A stretch of 64,000 nt of DNA from Pseudocercospora fijiensis CIRAD86 (lineage: Eukaryota; Ascomycota; Dothideomycetes; Mycosphaerellales; Mycosphaerellaceae), in contig NW_006921543.1 of the NCBI RefSeq assembly GCF_000340215.1, positions 1,488,001 to 1,552,000 of the forward strand. Reading direction: 5' to 3'. The translations under genes and the position numbers were made by a program. Within the stretch, counting starts at the first letter, position 1. The number at the start of each line of letters is the position of its first letter. Positions 34,681-47,870 of the stretch are shown one piece after another. The notes under the pieces were generated by a model. That model had not been told where the DNA came from and made no database searches. It saw only the letters and a program-made list of their open reading frames with translations.

Positions 34681-35039
34681 GTTAATCTAGCTAGCGGCCG
34701 TAGCTAGTAGCTATAGCCGGTATACTTTTCTTTAAGACGTTAACTAATAGCATTTAGACCTATAGCCGCTACCTCTATCGATACGACCGATAGTAACGGA
34801 GATATTTAGATAGCCGATAATAATAATACTAGAGTTTAGGATCCCGCGATAGAGCTTAATACTATAAATAAAGGGACTAAAAAAGCGAGGAGATACTATA
34901 CGTCGATCTAGTAATAGGTATAGTCTTAGGGCCTAACGCTATAGACGATAAGCGCTAGGAGTAGATCGAGTATAGTTAAAGAGACGAGATACTAGTAAAG
35001 GGCTAAGGTATAAGTCCTATTAATCTAGAAAATTATAGT

Positions 35040-36640
35040 TAAAGCTACTACGAAAAGCTAGTAAGGATTGGAATCGAGGCTAGTCGTCTTTATATCCTTA
35101 ATATAGAGTAGAAGTTTCTTTATTAGTATTAGAGCGAAGCCTTTACGTCTATAAAAGCAAAGTAGCTTACGATTAATACGATCGGGGCTAAGTATCTAGG
35201 GACGGTAGAAGTATTACTAAAGGAGGAAGGGGTATAGGTAATTATTCTATACTCGGTATATATAGCCGGCGTTCGTAGCCGGTAGATACTAACAGTTAAA
35301 TAGAAAGCGTTTCTCGAGGGTAGAGTGCTACTACTATATAAAATCTTTACTAAGGCAGAGAGGGCTTATATCCGGAATCTAAGCTACTAGTAGGATAGGT
35401 TAGCCTTAGAATTCTCTAAATCTCTATATAAGCCTCCGAAGGATTACCTATTTTAGCGATACGGCTTTATCTCGACTACTCCGTAGGTACCCGACGAAGC
35501 TCGAGCGGTCTTTAAGGTCTTTACTAAGAAGCGGAAGGAGTTCGAGGATTAGGATTAGTTAATAGAGCTATTAGTTAGTCTTAGGTTTCGTAGTTAGACT
35601 CGGCCTAAGTATTTGCTTGTTAAGTGTCTTACGCCGAAAGAGGATAGATTAAGACTAAAAACGAGCTTAGATTCGTTAGGTATAGTAGCTCGGTTCCGTT
35701 AGTAGGAGAGAGCTACTATATAGAAGGCAAAATTTAGGTAGTTAGGGTAGCTAGGAAAGAAATTCTAGTAGTTAGGCTAGCTAGGATAGCTAGGAAAAGA
35801 AAATCTAGTAGTTAGGTAGCTAGGAAACAAAAAAAAGGTAGCTAGCTATTTACTACCTAGCTATTCCTAACGATACGATACTATAAAAGAAAGGGTGTTT
35901 CCCTATAGCTACTAGTATATATCTACTACTCCTAAGTCCTTACCTTACCGTACGAAACTTTAAAACATACCGACCGATATTATATATATACTAGGCGCTA
36001 TACTAGGAAGGGTAATAACGAGACAATAGTCGAAATAGTCTAGTATACAAGCGAGATTGCGACAACGCCGAGAGGAGGTTATATACTTACCTTCGAGCCT
36101 ATCGAGTCCTAGACGACGGTTAGGGCTAGATTTATCCTCTCCGAATCCTAGTAGTAGGAATTTATTATAGGGTACTACTACCTAGTCCTTACCTTTATAG
36201 AGTCTAAGTAGAAGGTTGTTTAGAGATATAAGAATATCGAGTATTAACCCGGATATCTTCGAAAAGGCTAGCTAGGCGTATCTTCAGAAACCCGAGTATA
36301 CCGAGCAGTTTAATTAATAGGTCTATAAGATACAGTTCCCTTTATACTTACGTTCGAAGGAGTATAAACTCCGGAAGTACTCGATACGATAGGGTAGTAA
36401 GGAGCGAACGGACATATTCTAGAAGTTCTTTATAGAGGGGGTATTGCACTATTATACGACTTCTCGACTTAAAGGTTAACTAGTAATTATCTATAACTTC
36501 TACGGTTTAACCTTAAAATACCCGAAACTAGGGGATAGGAACTTATCGCCTACGAACTATCTCTATTCTAAACAGTATTAGGAATCTTAAGAAGAGAGGA
36601 GGGTTAATATAGATATAGCGTTCTAGAAAGAGGTACGTCT
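35040..36640 (+). pseudogene. Unrecognised hAT passenger coding relic(s)
   Basis: From about 35050 to 35700 one frame reads LVRIGIEASRLYILNIEQKF, TINTIGAKYLGTVEVLLKEE and DYLFQRYGFISTTPQVPDEA. From about 36240 to 36650 another reads NPDIFEKASQAYLQKPEYTE, LRKYSIRQGSKERTDIFQKF and GQLVIIYNFYGLTLKYPKLG. These are long RIP-type frames and may be exons of one gene or the N-terminal part of the transposase gene. No family was recognised. Confidence 0.4.
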
Positions 36641-36654
36641 TCTAATATACTAGC

Positions 36655-36728
36655 TATAGCTGCCGGCTATAGCTACCGGCTATAGCTACCGGCTATAGCT
36701 ACCGGCTATAGCTGCCGGCTACTTTTAT
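36655..36728. repeat. Short tandem GCCGGCTATAGCTA array
   Basis: Five consecutive units of GCTATAGCTACCGGC type. The same motif is scattered singly through all hAT copies, including intron 1 of H3-a. Confidence 0.85.
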
Positions 36729-36739
36729 TAACCGTAGAG

Positions 36740-39110
36740 ATCTAGCTAATTATTATAGGCTACGCTTAAGGAAGCTCTAGAATTAAAGGCTACCGATTTC
36801 TTCCCTAAAGACTTTAAGCAACTAGTAAACGAAATGCTAGCTATAAACGGTCTTCCGGAAGACTTCTACGAAAGGGAGTCTATATAGAAGATATACCTAT
36901 ATCTTATAAACTACCCTCCCCTATTTCTCGGCGCGACAACCTAGCGTATTATATTCGAAAAGAACAAAGAGGCTACGTTAGACGATATTCGGGAGATCCT
37001 CCGTAATACTCGCCGAGCAGCTATTACTATCGATAGCTAGTTAAGCTAGACTATAAGAGCCTCCTTCCTTTCGATTATACTATACTTTATTAATTCGGAT
37101 TAGAAACTCTAGGAACTTATAATCGGATTCCCTAAAATTCTAGGTTCCTATACTAGTAAGGATATAGCGAAGCTTGTCTATGCGGTAATAGGTAGGGTTA
37201 GCGTAACAACGAAACTAATCTCGATTACTGCGGATAACGCTAGTAATAATCGAACATTATATAAGGCGTTATATATACAATTTACTCGTATATATCTTTA
37301 AAATTACTAATTATATCGATAGGGTTGAGTACGTAGAGGAGATTATAAGGTCTATAATCTAGCTTAATCTTCCGAATGTTAAGCTCGCTACAATTCCGGA
37401 TACGTACGATAATACGTACGACGATAACGATAAAGAGGAGCCTAGTAATAACCCTAGCCCTATTAAATCGGAGCCGACGTCGTTGCTAGTTACATCCCTA
37501 TAGAAGTTTCCCTACCTCGCTTATATAGTTCAAATCGCAATCCGAGCCCTCTTTAAGACGCTTAAAATTGCACTATTAAACGACGACTAATAGAAGATCC
37601 TAGATAAGGATAAGGCAAAGTCGAAAGTCGAGAAACTCGTTATAGTAATAAGACAGGATAAGGCAGAGAGCCTCGCTCTCGTTTTATATAAGGTACAACT
37701 TTTGTCTATAGCCGGCACCTATAGCCGGTAACCTAGCACAGTTCTAACTCCTTTTCTATAGCTTCGTCGTTTAGTAATATATACGAACTCGAGCTTATAG
37801 AGATATAACTAATTCGAGGCTATTTAAAAGAACCTAATCGAGCGCCCTAAAACCGATACCTAGAATATCGTATAGAATAAGCGATAGTAAAAGCGGCCTC
37901 CTTAGCGCCTACTCCATTTTCACCTAAGACGTTTAAACCCGGTTCGATTCGACTTTCTATATAGTTACGAGGGGATATACTTTATATACCGCTCTCGAGA
38001 TCTATTAGAGTTCCGAGGGTATTAAGTAGCTCGGCCTTACCGCCGCCGAATAGCGCTAAGTAGAGTATCTCGTCGATATTAGTAAGTATTACGCGAAGGT
38101 TACTACTACTATTAGAAGAACCCGAGGACCGACGATCTACCTTATCTTTATATACTATAACTAGCTCTTTAATAAGCTCGAGGAAACTGTAGCTAAGCTA
38201 GCTAAGAAGAGCGTTCCCTAGAAAGTAGCTATAACGAAAGCTATAGACACCTCCTATACTAAGTTATATAAATATTATAGTACTACTTTTAAGTCGTTCG
38301 GGAATATCTATAGCGTTACGTACTTACTTAATCCGGTAGAAAAGGATATATACTAGTAGAGGCCGGAATAGAAAGTAGACGAGATATAGCCGAAGTACTA
38401 CTAGACTATTCTAAAAAAGATATTCTACGAGCGTCGGAAAGAAACTAGTCTAAATACAGCTCCTATAAAGAAAAAGAAGGTTTAGAAGGCTCCGATATTA
38501 TACCTATTTTATAGGTAGAAAGTAGAGGCAGAAGAGGAAGCAACTACTAAAGTAAATAAAAAAGAGTTCGACCTCTATCGGCGCGCGAGCAAGTATAAAC
38601 CCGTAGGCTTAGAAAGAGGGCTAATAATCTCTAGATCTTACCGGTCTTCTAGACGAATTCGGAAACGATATTCTCGCTATATAGTAGCGGTTAGAGCCTA
38701 AGTTTCTAACGATAGCGTTAGTCGCTCGGGACGTCCTCGCTATACCGAGCGTAGGTATAGGCTATAAGAGGTCTTTTAGTATCGCTCGTTACTAGGGCCG
38801 CTTTAATCGAATATACTCGCCTACTACCTTCGAATCTATTATAGTATTCCGATACTATCTCCTCTACTAGAGTCGCTAAGGTAGGTTACTAAAGATTGTG
38901 CTAAAGGAGTTAATCGAGGAATTAGAAAACCTTAAGATCGAAGAAACCTAGGAGCGCGAAGAGAATACGAAATTTAGTCTAAGCGAAACCCTAATTAGTA
39001 ATAACGAAGAGGAGGAGGGCGGAGGTAGAAGGCGATACCGGGTCGAAAAGCGGAAACGTATATAGGCTTAGAGTAGCTTTAAGGAGACGAAGCGTTTACG
39101 TATAAGGTAA
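36740..39110 (+). pseudogene. hAT-superfamily transposase relic
   Basis: With TAG/TAA read as Gln/Trp: SQTIRASFLSIILYF, then LQELIIGFPKILGSYTSKDI and LISITADNASNNRTLYKAL (catalytic Asp region) at about 36990-37270. Then comes TRFDSTFYI near 37940, equivalent to the RWNST box. GPTIYLILYYYNQLFNKLEE near 38130 and KLYKYYSTTFKSFGNIYSV follow. The C-terminal dimerisation region near 38710-38880 reads ARDVLAIPSVGIGYKRSFSI, then RIYSPTTFESIIVFRYYLLY. This order is that of hAT transposases (DDE enzymes that cut and paste DNA). Frame changes near 37300 suggest at least one intron or indel. It is dead because of RIP stops. Confidence 0.85.
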
Positions 39111-39676
39111 TATAGCCGGCGTATATAGCCGGTATATATCCGAAATATATTTCGAATTCCTAGGACCTAAATAGACTAATTGCTATAGTAACCTACCCTA
39201 CTTATCTACGGACTATTTCTAATTCTCTATTCGCTCTTCCTCTCCTTCTTCCCTTTCCCTATATTCTTAAAGACAAATATACCTTAAGGATTCGGCTCTT
39301 CGGGCCTTCCTAAGCCGGCTACTTCCCTTTCCTTAAGCGACTATCCTTTATACGAATCTAACGATAACCTACTAAGGCGGTTTAATAGAAGACTATTTAT
39401 TCTAGAAGGTAAGAAGTATAAATGTCTCCTTACGATTATAGGCTTATTAATTTTCTAGGTCCTACCGATATACCCTCGTCGCTTAAACGTATAGATAAAT
39501 ATCTTTAGAGCCTAAAGGGTAAGAGTAAAGTAAGCTAGGTATAGGGAGACCGTAGCGAGAACGAGATATCGGAAGAGTAAGACTCTCTATAGTATATACG
39601 AAGGAAAGGGATTCCTCGGAGAATAGTACCGAAAAATAAGAAGGCTTTAGGTAGATAGGAGAAAGCTAAAAAGAGT

Positions 39677-40063
39677 AAGCGGACGAAGGCTATCGCGAAG
39701 AAAAGTTATCTTTCTATTAAAAAAAAGGGAATAAGGTAGAACTCGACGATAAAGAAGCGGCGCTTTAAACTAGGTACTATTACCCTTCGCTAGATCCGGC
39801 TTTTCTAAAATAAAAGAGGGACCGAGCTTTTAATCCCTAAGACTCCCTTCTAGCGACTCGTCCGAGAAATTATATTAGATTTTCGGTCTAGTATACGATT
39901 TACGGCTAAGGCGATTAGTGCTCTTTAGGAAGCTATAGAGGCATTTCTCGTAACCGAGCTTAAGCTTTTAAACCTACTTGCTATCTATACGAAGCGGGTT
40001 ACTCTTTAAAAAAAAGATATATAGCTTCTAGCTAAAATTCGGCGTCGGTTTATAGCGGATTAG
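39677..40063 (+). pseudogene. Second histone H3-like gene (H3-b) inside the hAT element
   Basis: A frame with RIP stops reads KRTKAIAKKSYLSIKKK (compare the H3 tail), then RRFKLGTITLRQIRLFQN, GTELLIPKTPFQRLVREI, LDFRSSIRFTAKAISALQEA, IEAFLVTELKLLNLLAIYTK and RVTLQKKDIQLLAKIRR. This follows the H3 fold helix by helix (alpha-N, alpha-1, alpha-2, alpha-3). Stops fall at the Gln positions conserved in H3 (PFQRL, ALQE, KDIQL). One residue is inserted between alpha-N and alpha-1, and the FED of the alpha-2/loop-2 junction is replaced by ELK. The start was not resolved; an earlier basic stretch could extend the tail. It is clearly different from H3-a. Confidence 0.75.
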
Positions 40064-40439
40064 TTAGAAATTATATTTAGTCGGTAGATTAACCTAGGAG
40101 GAGGCCTATTTTCGTATCCTTTTGCCGGCTATAGGTACCGGCTATATTTCTAATTTTATCTCCGCGCTGTCCCTAAATCTAAGGTACGAAGTAGAAACCT
40201 AGCGCTCTATATTTACCCGGCTATTATAGAGACGAGCTATATTTAGATTAGTTTCTTCGTATATCGCGACCTAGCGGATAGTAAGCGAAAGGGCGATAGA
40301 ACGTTTATAATACGTCTCTATTTAGACCTTAAATATAAAGGTCCTAAGGAGCCCTAGTATCCTAACTATAAAGAGATTCTTTAGTATTAGCACTTTAATC
40401 CTCTATACTGCGAGGCAGATAGCAAGCCTATAAGAGAGA

Positions 40440-41640
40440 AACTTTAACGAGAAATTCTCTATAATATATAGCGCTATTATATAGCTATAGATACGTACTA
40501 AGTCCGGCAACTCGAAGAAGAATTAAGATAGCGTATTAGCGACCGAGGAGGAGATCGATAGTATACTAGTAGAGTCGAGGTCTTATAAGCGAAGTATAAG
40601 ATAATATAGGCTCCTAGTTATTTAGAGTAACGTACTATATAAATAACTAGGCGTGTTACTCTTATTTACTTACGACCTATATCCTAGGATACTCTTCTCG
40701 TACTTTTTATACTCTTTTCTAATACCTTACCTATAATCGCTCCGCGACAACCGAGTAAATATAAGCTATAGGATTTCCGCTCGGTACCTTAGCCTTCGAG
40801 ATACGGCGGAGTTAATTCTCTATAATACGTAGCGCTATTATATAGCGATAGATATACGACAACCGAGTAAATATAAGCTATAGGATTTCCGCTCGGTACC
40901 TTAGCCTTCGAGATACGGCGGAGTTAATTCTCTATAATACGTAGCGCTATTATATAGCGATAGATATATACTAAGTCCGGCAACTCGAAGAAGAATTGAG
41001 ATAGCGACCGAGTAGGAGATTAATAGTATATTAGTAGAGTCGAGGTCTTATAAGCGAAGCACGAGATAATATAGGCTCTTAGTCGTATAGAGTAACGTAC
41101 TATATAAATAACTAGGCGTACTACTCTTATTTACTTACGACCTATATTCTAGGATACTCTTCTCGTACTTTTTATACTCTTTTCTAATACCTTACCTATA
41201 AGGGCTCCGCGACAACCGAGTAAATATAAGCTATAGGATTTCCGCTCGGTACCTTAGCCTTCGAGATACGGCGGAGTTAATTCTCTATAATACGTAGCGC
41301 TATTGTATAGCTATAGGTACGTACTAAGTCCGGCAACTCGAAGAAGAATTAAGATAGCGTATTAGCGACCGAGGAGGAGATCGATAGTATACTAGTAGAG
41401 TCGAGGTCTTATAAGCGAAGTACGAGATAATATAGGCTCTTAGTCGTATAGAGTAACGTACTATATAAATGACTAGGCGTACTACTCTTATTTACTTACG
41501 ACCTATATTCTAGGATACTCTTCTCGTACTTTTTATACTCTTTTCTAATACCTTACCTATAAGCGCTCCGCGACAACCGAGTAAATATAAGCTATAGGGT
41601 TTCCGCTCGGTACCTTAGCCTCCGAGATAGGGCGGAGTTA
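40440..41640. repeat. Tandem array of about 355-bp units
   Basis: The marker CGACAACCGAGTAAATATAA recurs near 40745, 40857, 41210 and 41572. Flanking sequence including TAAGTCCGGCAACTCGAAGA and GGTACCTTAGCC repeats with it. The first interval of about 112 bp is a shorter nested duplication. No coding relic is seen. It lies between H3-b and the small ORF. Confidence 0.85.
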
Positions 41641-41934
41641 AATTTAGAGCGATAGCCGGCACTCGTAGCCGGTATATAGAGACGGTAGTAGGCCTTTTCC
41701 TACTAAATAACTAGCTTCTTTAGTATAGCCTACCTAATATTTCTTATATTTCCTAGTAATAGGCCTAGGTTACTTATAAGATTACTATAGCTAGTAAGGG
41801 CATTACTAAAGAATATCTATACTATAGTAGGATACTATTATTACGCCGGCTATTTATTAAAAGGAGGCTTTCGCCTATTACTATACTAGCTATATATACC
41901 GGCTATATTTTAAAGTTTACCGTACCTGCCTTTT

Positions 41935-42123
41935 TTAGCCGTACCTGCCTTTTTTAGCCGTGCCTGCCTTCTTTCCTTGCTCTAACGTTACTATAATATA
42001 GGCTTGCGCGACGCTTACTCTATTACCTAGCGATACCGCGATACTACCTCTTTCGCTATATTTAACCTTTATATCGATATCTATATCTCTACGCTCTATA
42101 TCTACTATCTCTATAATACCCTC
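41935..42123 (-). pseudogene. Small unrecognised ORF divergent from H3-a (hAT-B copy)
   Basis: Open frame reading IEIVDIERRDIDIDIKVKYS, GSIAVSLGNRVSVAQAYIIV, then GKKAGTAKKGRYG. The apparent ATG at 42135 lies in the Gypsy-2 LTR, so the native start is lost or lay closer. It was adjacent to H3-a before Gypsy-2 landed between them. Function unknown. Confidence 0.45.
42119..42123. repeat. Target-site duplication of Gypsy-2, left copy (CCCTC)
   Basis: CCCTC before the LTR equals 49310-49314 after it. The hAT-C copy shows the uninterrupted site. Confidence 0.9.
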
Positions 42124-42320
42124 TATTAGGGCCAAAGAGGCTATACGTAATTAGTATGTGACTAGGCTAAGTAAAGCCAGGGTCTTAGTGCCTTAGGTAG
42201 GGCTTGGCGCTTAGTAATAGGCTAACTTGCCTACCTTCCTCCCTCTCCTCTTAGCTCCTTATCGAATACTACCTATACCTACTACTACCCTATCTACCTA
42301 CTAATATAACCCTTCTTATA
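42124..42320 (+). repeat. Gypsy-2 5' LTR (197 bp)
   Basis: Starts TATTAGGGCC (TGTTAGGG before RIP), ends CCCTTCTTATA; pairs with 49113-49309. Confidence 0.93.
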
Positions 42321-42539
42321 TAGTATTCGATCTACCCTTTAAGGGTAGTAGCTAGATAGTCCTTATTTTAAGCTTTTAGCGGTATAGCTACGAAAACTAT
42401 CGATTTAACTATATTACGCCTAAAGAATAGGACCTGTACGTACTATTCTATCGAAACAACCGTACTAATTATCAAGCAAGGCCTTCTATACGGCCTATTA
42501 TACTAAGTTAAGTATACTAGACCGATACCTACTAATTCC

Positions 42540-43940
42540 GCTATATCCGTATCTTAGGGGCTAATAATATATTATTAGTATCGCCCCTTATAATAGCCGG
42601 TTTATTACGAAGCAACAACCGCGGCGCCGCTAGCAGCGCTAGCAATAACAACGCCGGCAGTGCTCCTAGCAGTGCTAGCAATAATAACACTAGTAGTATA
42701 GTACCTACTAAAGCACCTACTAAAGTGCCTCCTACCGAAAAGCCTACTACTAAGCCTTCCGAAGAACCTATAGTTCTAGGCGATAATCTAGAATTGCCTA
42801 TTAACGACATTCTTAACAATATTATTAATCGACGATATAGCTAACTAGCCTTTAGCCCCTAGCTAGTAGCGAGACTCTAAGAAGCTACCTAGAATAGGCT
42901 TGCTACTCTACGCTAAGAATAATAGCTAAAGGAGAACCTCCTCGAAATTCGCCGCCTATAGCAATCCCTAGCAACTAATACTAAGCTAATAGTAGGGCCT
43001 TCCTTACCCTCTGTTTTAGTCTAAAAGAAGGATGCTAAACTTAAGGATTGTACTATATTTAATAGCTCTAGCCGGAAGCAATACAACGATTACATTCGTA
43101 ACTACGAGCTTAACTAACGCAATATACTAAGAGCGTTGCTAGACGACTACTCGTTAGTCGTCTATGCTATATAGTATATTAATAGCGACCTAAAACGTAC
43201 CTAGGATAACTATTTTAACTCCCTTAATAATTAGACCGCTGTTTAGTAGTAAGACTATAAGACTATTATGCTAAACACCCTTAGTAACCCTATATTGCGC
43301 TAGTAGTACGCCTAAGACTAATACCTACGTACTAAACAAAAGGCCGACTAAACCTCTCGATCCTTCGAGGCCTATCTAAAGACCCTTAAGGACGATTTGC
43401 TACCTAAAACCGACTCTATCTAGATATCTAAGATACGACCTAAACTAAGATAGGAACTAGTCCTTAAATTAGACCGCCGTCGTGTGTTCGAACAGACTAA
43501 TCTAACGCGCATTTAATTTATAGTCGAAGTAGAAACAGCCGAACGGGCTGTTTAGCTCTAATAGCGACTAGAATCGAGGATCCGACTAGCTAGTACTAAC
43601 CGCGGTAACCGTAGTGCCCGCGGAGGAAGCTAAGGTTCTACCTAAAATAATAGTGCTAACAATAGGAATAGTAACGACCGTAGAAGAGGCCGTAGCCGAC
43701 GGCTATATAGAGGAGGCTATAATAGGGGCCGTAGAAGGGGCTCGTATCCCTATAATACTAATCGATTAACTAACAATAGTAGCAATAGTAGCTATAGTAA
43801 TGTTCTAACCGGATTGAAGTGCTTTAATTGTAATAGCACTAGCTATCTACTAGGCTAATGCGACAAACCTAAAGACTAGGCCCGAATCGACCGTACTACC
43901 GCTAAGCACCGAAAACACCTTTTAGTAGCTAACGCTACCC
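42540..43940 (+). pseudogene. Gypsy-2 gag relic
   Basis: Low-complexity Ala/Ser/Asn/Pro/Lys-rich N-terminus (PTKAPTKVPPTEKPTTKPS), then a capsid-like region (DYIRNYELNQRNILRALLDD; RIQFIVEVETAERAVQLQQR) and a Gly/Arg-rich segment. A CCHC knuckle sits at about 43820-43862 (CFNCNSTSYLLGQC, the Tyr being His before RIP). Confidence 0.8.
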
Positions 43941-44599
43941 CTATAGGCTAATCTTCTTATTAGTCGAAAAAAGAATAAGCGCCGCACTAACTATTAGCCT
44001 TATACGGCGTAAGACTATCGACATTGTACTAGCTATAATACGCTCCTACCTTATATAGGATACGAAGGGTACTAACTATTAAACTAAGGTTATACTAGAT
44101 CTAGGAAATTTAGTTAGCGCCCTTATTAGCTATCGCCTAGCTAAGCAATTAGACCTTCGACAACTGCCTAGGACTAACCTACTAACCCTTACTTAGTTTA
44201 ATAACGCTCGGTACTTAACCTATAGAGCCTACTATATTCCTATAGTTCTAAAGGACGACCTCGGCAATAAGCGTTTATTAGACTTTACTGCCTATATAGT
44301 AGACATAGACAGCCTTCTATCTAATATTGTTATCGGCAACCCTGTCCTTAAGCACTATACTATAGTTATAGACCTAGGTAGTTAATAGTAGCGATTTAGA
44401 ATCGCTAGGAGAGAGGATATTAAATATATTAACATTAGCGAGTGTCCTAACGATATTAGGGTCCTGTTTATTAGCAACCTAATACTAGCCTCTGCCTTAG
44501 CCGACCTAATAGTCGACCTATTAGGCGATAATAATAAGCCTATGCCCCCTAATAGTATAGACCCTAATTAGCTTGCTCGCATACCGCAGCCTATTCGAG

Positions 44600-47500
44600 A
44601 GACCTATATTAATGTATTTAAACACTACCTAGCATCGACATTGCCTATATTTAAGGAAACGGATTATAAGATTAATATTATAGAGGGCAAAGAGGTCCCT
44701 TTTAGTCCCCTCTATAACCTTAGTAAACGAGAACTTACTATATTGCGTAAGTACCTAGATAAGAACCTAGCTAATAGTCGAATTTAGTATAGCAATAGCC
44801 CTGCTAGTGCACTAATCCTGTTTGTTCTAAAGAAGGATAGTAGCCTACGCCTATATATTAATTACCGTAGGCTTAATGCTGTTACTATTAAAGACCGCTG
44901 TCTACTCCCTCTTATTAATAAGACCCTCGATCGCCTTTCTAGGGCCTACTTCTATACTATACTAGATATTAAGGATGCGTACTATCGTATCCGTATTCGT
45001 AAGGGCGACGAATAGAAGACAGCCTTCTATACTCGTTATAGCTATTTTAAGTATTTAGTTATACTATTTAGGCTAGCTAATGCCCCTACGACCTTCTAGT
45101 CCTATATTAATCGGGCCCTGTTAGGCCTATTAGACTACCTCTGCGTAGTCTATCTAGACGATATCCTAGTCTATATATACTTACCTAACATTGCGGAATA
45201 TTAGGCCGCTATACGTAAGGTACTCGACCGCCTACGGGCCTATAGCTTGTATTGCAAGCCTTCTAAATGCACCTTTACTGCTAAAGAGGTATTATTCCTC
45301 GGCTTCCTTATATTAACTAAGGGTATTAAGGCTAATCCTAATCGGATTAAAACTATTACTAAATAGCCTGTTCCTACGTTAATTAAGAAGCTATAGTCGT
45401 TCCTCGGCTTCGCTAATTTCTATCGTCGCTTTATTAAGGGCTATTTACGGCATATAATGCCCCTAACTAAGCTTACTAAAACTAAGGCTAACCTAACTAG
45501 AGAGTTCAAATAGACTAATAGAGTATAAGCCGCTTTTAACAGTTTAAAGAAGCGATTTACTAAAGTCCCCTTATTATACTATTTTATACTAAACAAGCAG
45601 ATCCGAATTAAGACTAACGCTTTACAGTTCGCTATATTAGCTATAATGCCTTAGCAGTTAGACAGTAACTACTACTAGCACCTAATTGCCTTCTTTTTAC
45701 GGAAGATAATCGATATAGAACGTCGGTACGAGACCTACGAGTAAGAGCTCTTAGTAATCGTAGAAGCCTTTAAACACTAGCGCTATTATCTCGATAGTAC
45801 TTAGTACCCTATTTAGGTCTATATAGACTATAACAACCTTCGCGGCATTACTAAGGTTACTAGGGTTATAGGTCGATAGGCTAGATAGGCCGTCTACCTC
45901 GCCGGGTTCGATTTTAATATATTATATCGGCTAGGCGTAAGTAACCCTACTAATAGCCTATCGAGGCGACCTAATTACGATAGCGAAACCTAATCTATTA
46001 ATTTATTGTTTCTAACCCTATAGTACAAGATTGCTATAGACCTCGTAGTAAGGCAAGCGTAGGATAAGCGGCTTACTAGACTCCGCGACGGCTCGAAGCA
46101 TATTAATACTCTTGCTATATTAATAGTGCGTATTAAGACAAGGGCTAATAACACAGATAGGAGAAGTTATAATAACTCCCTAGTCGACATTGCTATATAT
46201 AGTAACAGCGATAGCACTACTATAGTTAATCCGGCTACTAGTACTATTAGATATATATAATATATATCTCGTTTAATAGCGAGGGTGCTATTAAATAACC
46301 TTGCAAATAGGGATAGTCAATCGTTTATAGATAAGCTATTACGTACTTAGTAGAGGGACGCCTTTGCTACTAAACGTATCGACAAGCTTATAAGTAGGCG
46401 AAAGACTCGATCTAGTAAGAGTAATAACTAGTCGATCGACGACAAGGGTTACTTAAAGTTTAAGGGCAGATACTATGTCCCCGCTAAACAATCGATTAGG
46501 CAAGAACTTTTAAAGAGGCACTATAATAGTAAGCTCGCTAGTTACTATAGCATAGAGAGGTCGTACGAGCTCCTATCGCGTATATACTACTAGCTAAATA
46601 GTAAGCGGTATATAAAGGAATATATACAGACCTATATAGTTTGCTAGCGAGTTAAAGTACCTAAGCACTTACTATTCGGCGAGTTGTCTTCACTTCCTGT
46701 TCTAAAGAAACTATTTATAGAGCTTATAATAGACTTTATTATAGGCCTTCCGCCTACTAAGCGTAAGGGTAGTAAGGACATCTTTAATGCTATCCTTATT
46801 ATAGTAGATCGATTTACTAAGGGGGCTCGTTATATCCCTACTCGGAAGGATTGGACTGCTATTAATATAGCTAAAGCCCTATAGAACAATATCTTCTATA
46901 GCTATTAGAGAACCCCTAAAGGGATAGTCTCCGATAGAGGCTCGACATTTATATCTTACTATTAGAGTAAGATATACCTATAGCTAAGACTTAAGCATCG
47001 CCTATCTATAGCGTTCTATTTATAAACAGATAGCTAGACCGAGAGGCAGAATGCTACGCTACAGTAGTACTTACGAAGCTACATTAATAAGGACCCCGAT
47101 AGATAGGTCGACCTCTTATAACTAGCTAAATTCGTATATAACAATAGTGTCTACTTATTAACTAAGGTTTTACTATATATAGCTATAATAGGCTAGAACG
47201 CTACCTTACTATAAGATCTATTCTCCTCGCTCGAGGCCGAGCGTAAGGAAAGGGAAGCGCGTTAAGCCCCTAAAACACTAGCGGCTATCGAGAGGGTTTA
47301 AAAGATACGAGAGATTTACGCTAAGATAGCTAACAAACTAGCAAAGGCCTAGGCCTATTAGAAGGCCTACTATAACAAACACTATACGCTAATAACCTTT
47401 AAGCAAGGCGATATAGTTATACTAAGCACTAAGAACCTCCGTATCCGCAAACACCTATTACCTAATAGCAAAACAAGGCCTAAGCTTGCACTAAGATACA

Positions 47501-47870
47501 TTAGCCTATTCCGAATCCGAGAACCGAAGGGCAATAGCTAGGCCTATTAGTTATAGCTCCTACTATACTATACTATCTATAATACCTTCTATATCTCCCT
47601 CCTTAAACTATACTACTACCGCGGAGGCCCTAAAGAAGCCCCTACTAAATATAAAGAGATACTAGCCGTCGGTAAAGAGCTATAGTCTATAGAACGTATC
47701 CTAAAGCATCGGACTAGATAAGGCGAGAAGGAGTACCTCCTAAGATAGTAAGGCTATTTACCTAAATAGGACTCGTAGGAGGCTAAAGATTCCTTTAAGG
47801 ATATAGCTAAGTTGTTAGATAAGTATTAGACTAGTATAAAGAACAAGAAGAAGGCTAAGGGCCTATAATG
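44600..47870 (+). pseudogene. Gypsy-2 pol relic with chromodomain
   Basis: RT at about 44690-45480: SSLRLYINYRRLNAVTIKDR, YTILDIKDAYYRIRIRKGDE, the catalytic box VYLDDILVY at 45148-45174 (intact Asp-Asp), [16 protein letters not shown]. RNase H at about 45590-45960. Integrase at about 46620-47200: FIELIIDFIIGLPPTKRKGS, VDRFTKGARYIPTRKD, GIVSDRGSTFI and SQTERQNATLQQYLRSYIN. C-terminal chromodomain at about 47680-47820 (IERILKHRTRQGEKEYLLR, then QEAKDSFKDIAKLLDK). Many TAG/TAA stops. Protease lies near 44080-44320 by position. Confidence 0.9.

Noticed and set aside
41935..42135. Complete 66-residue gene with ATG at 42135
   Set aside because: The first four codons lie in the Gypsy-2 LTR, so this start is a junction product; only the part up to 42123 belongs to the hAT.
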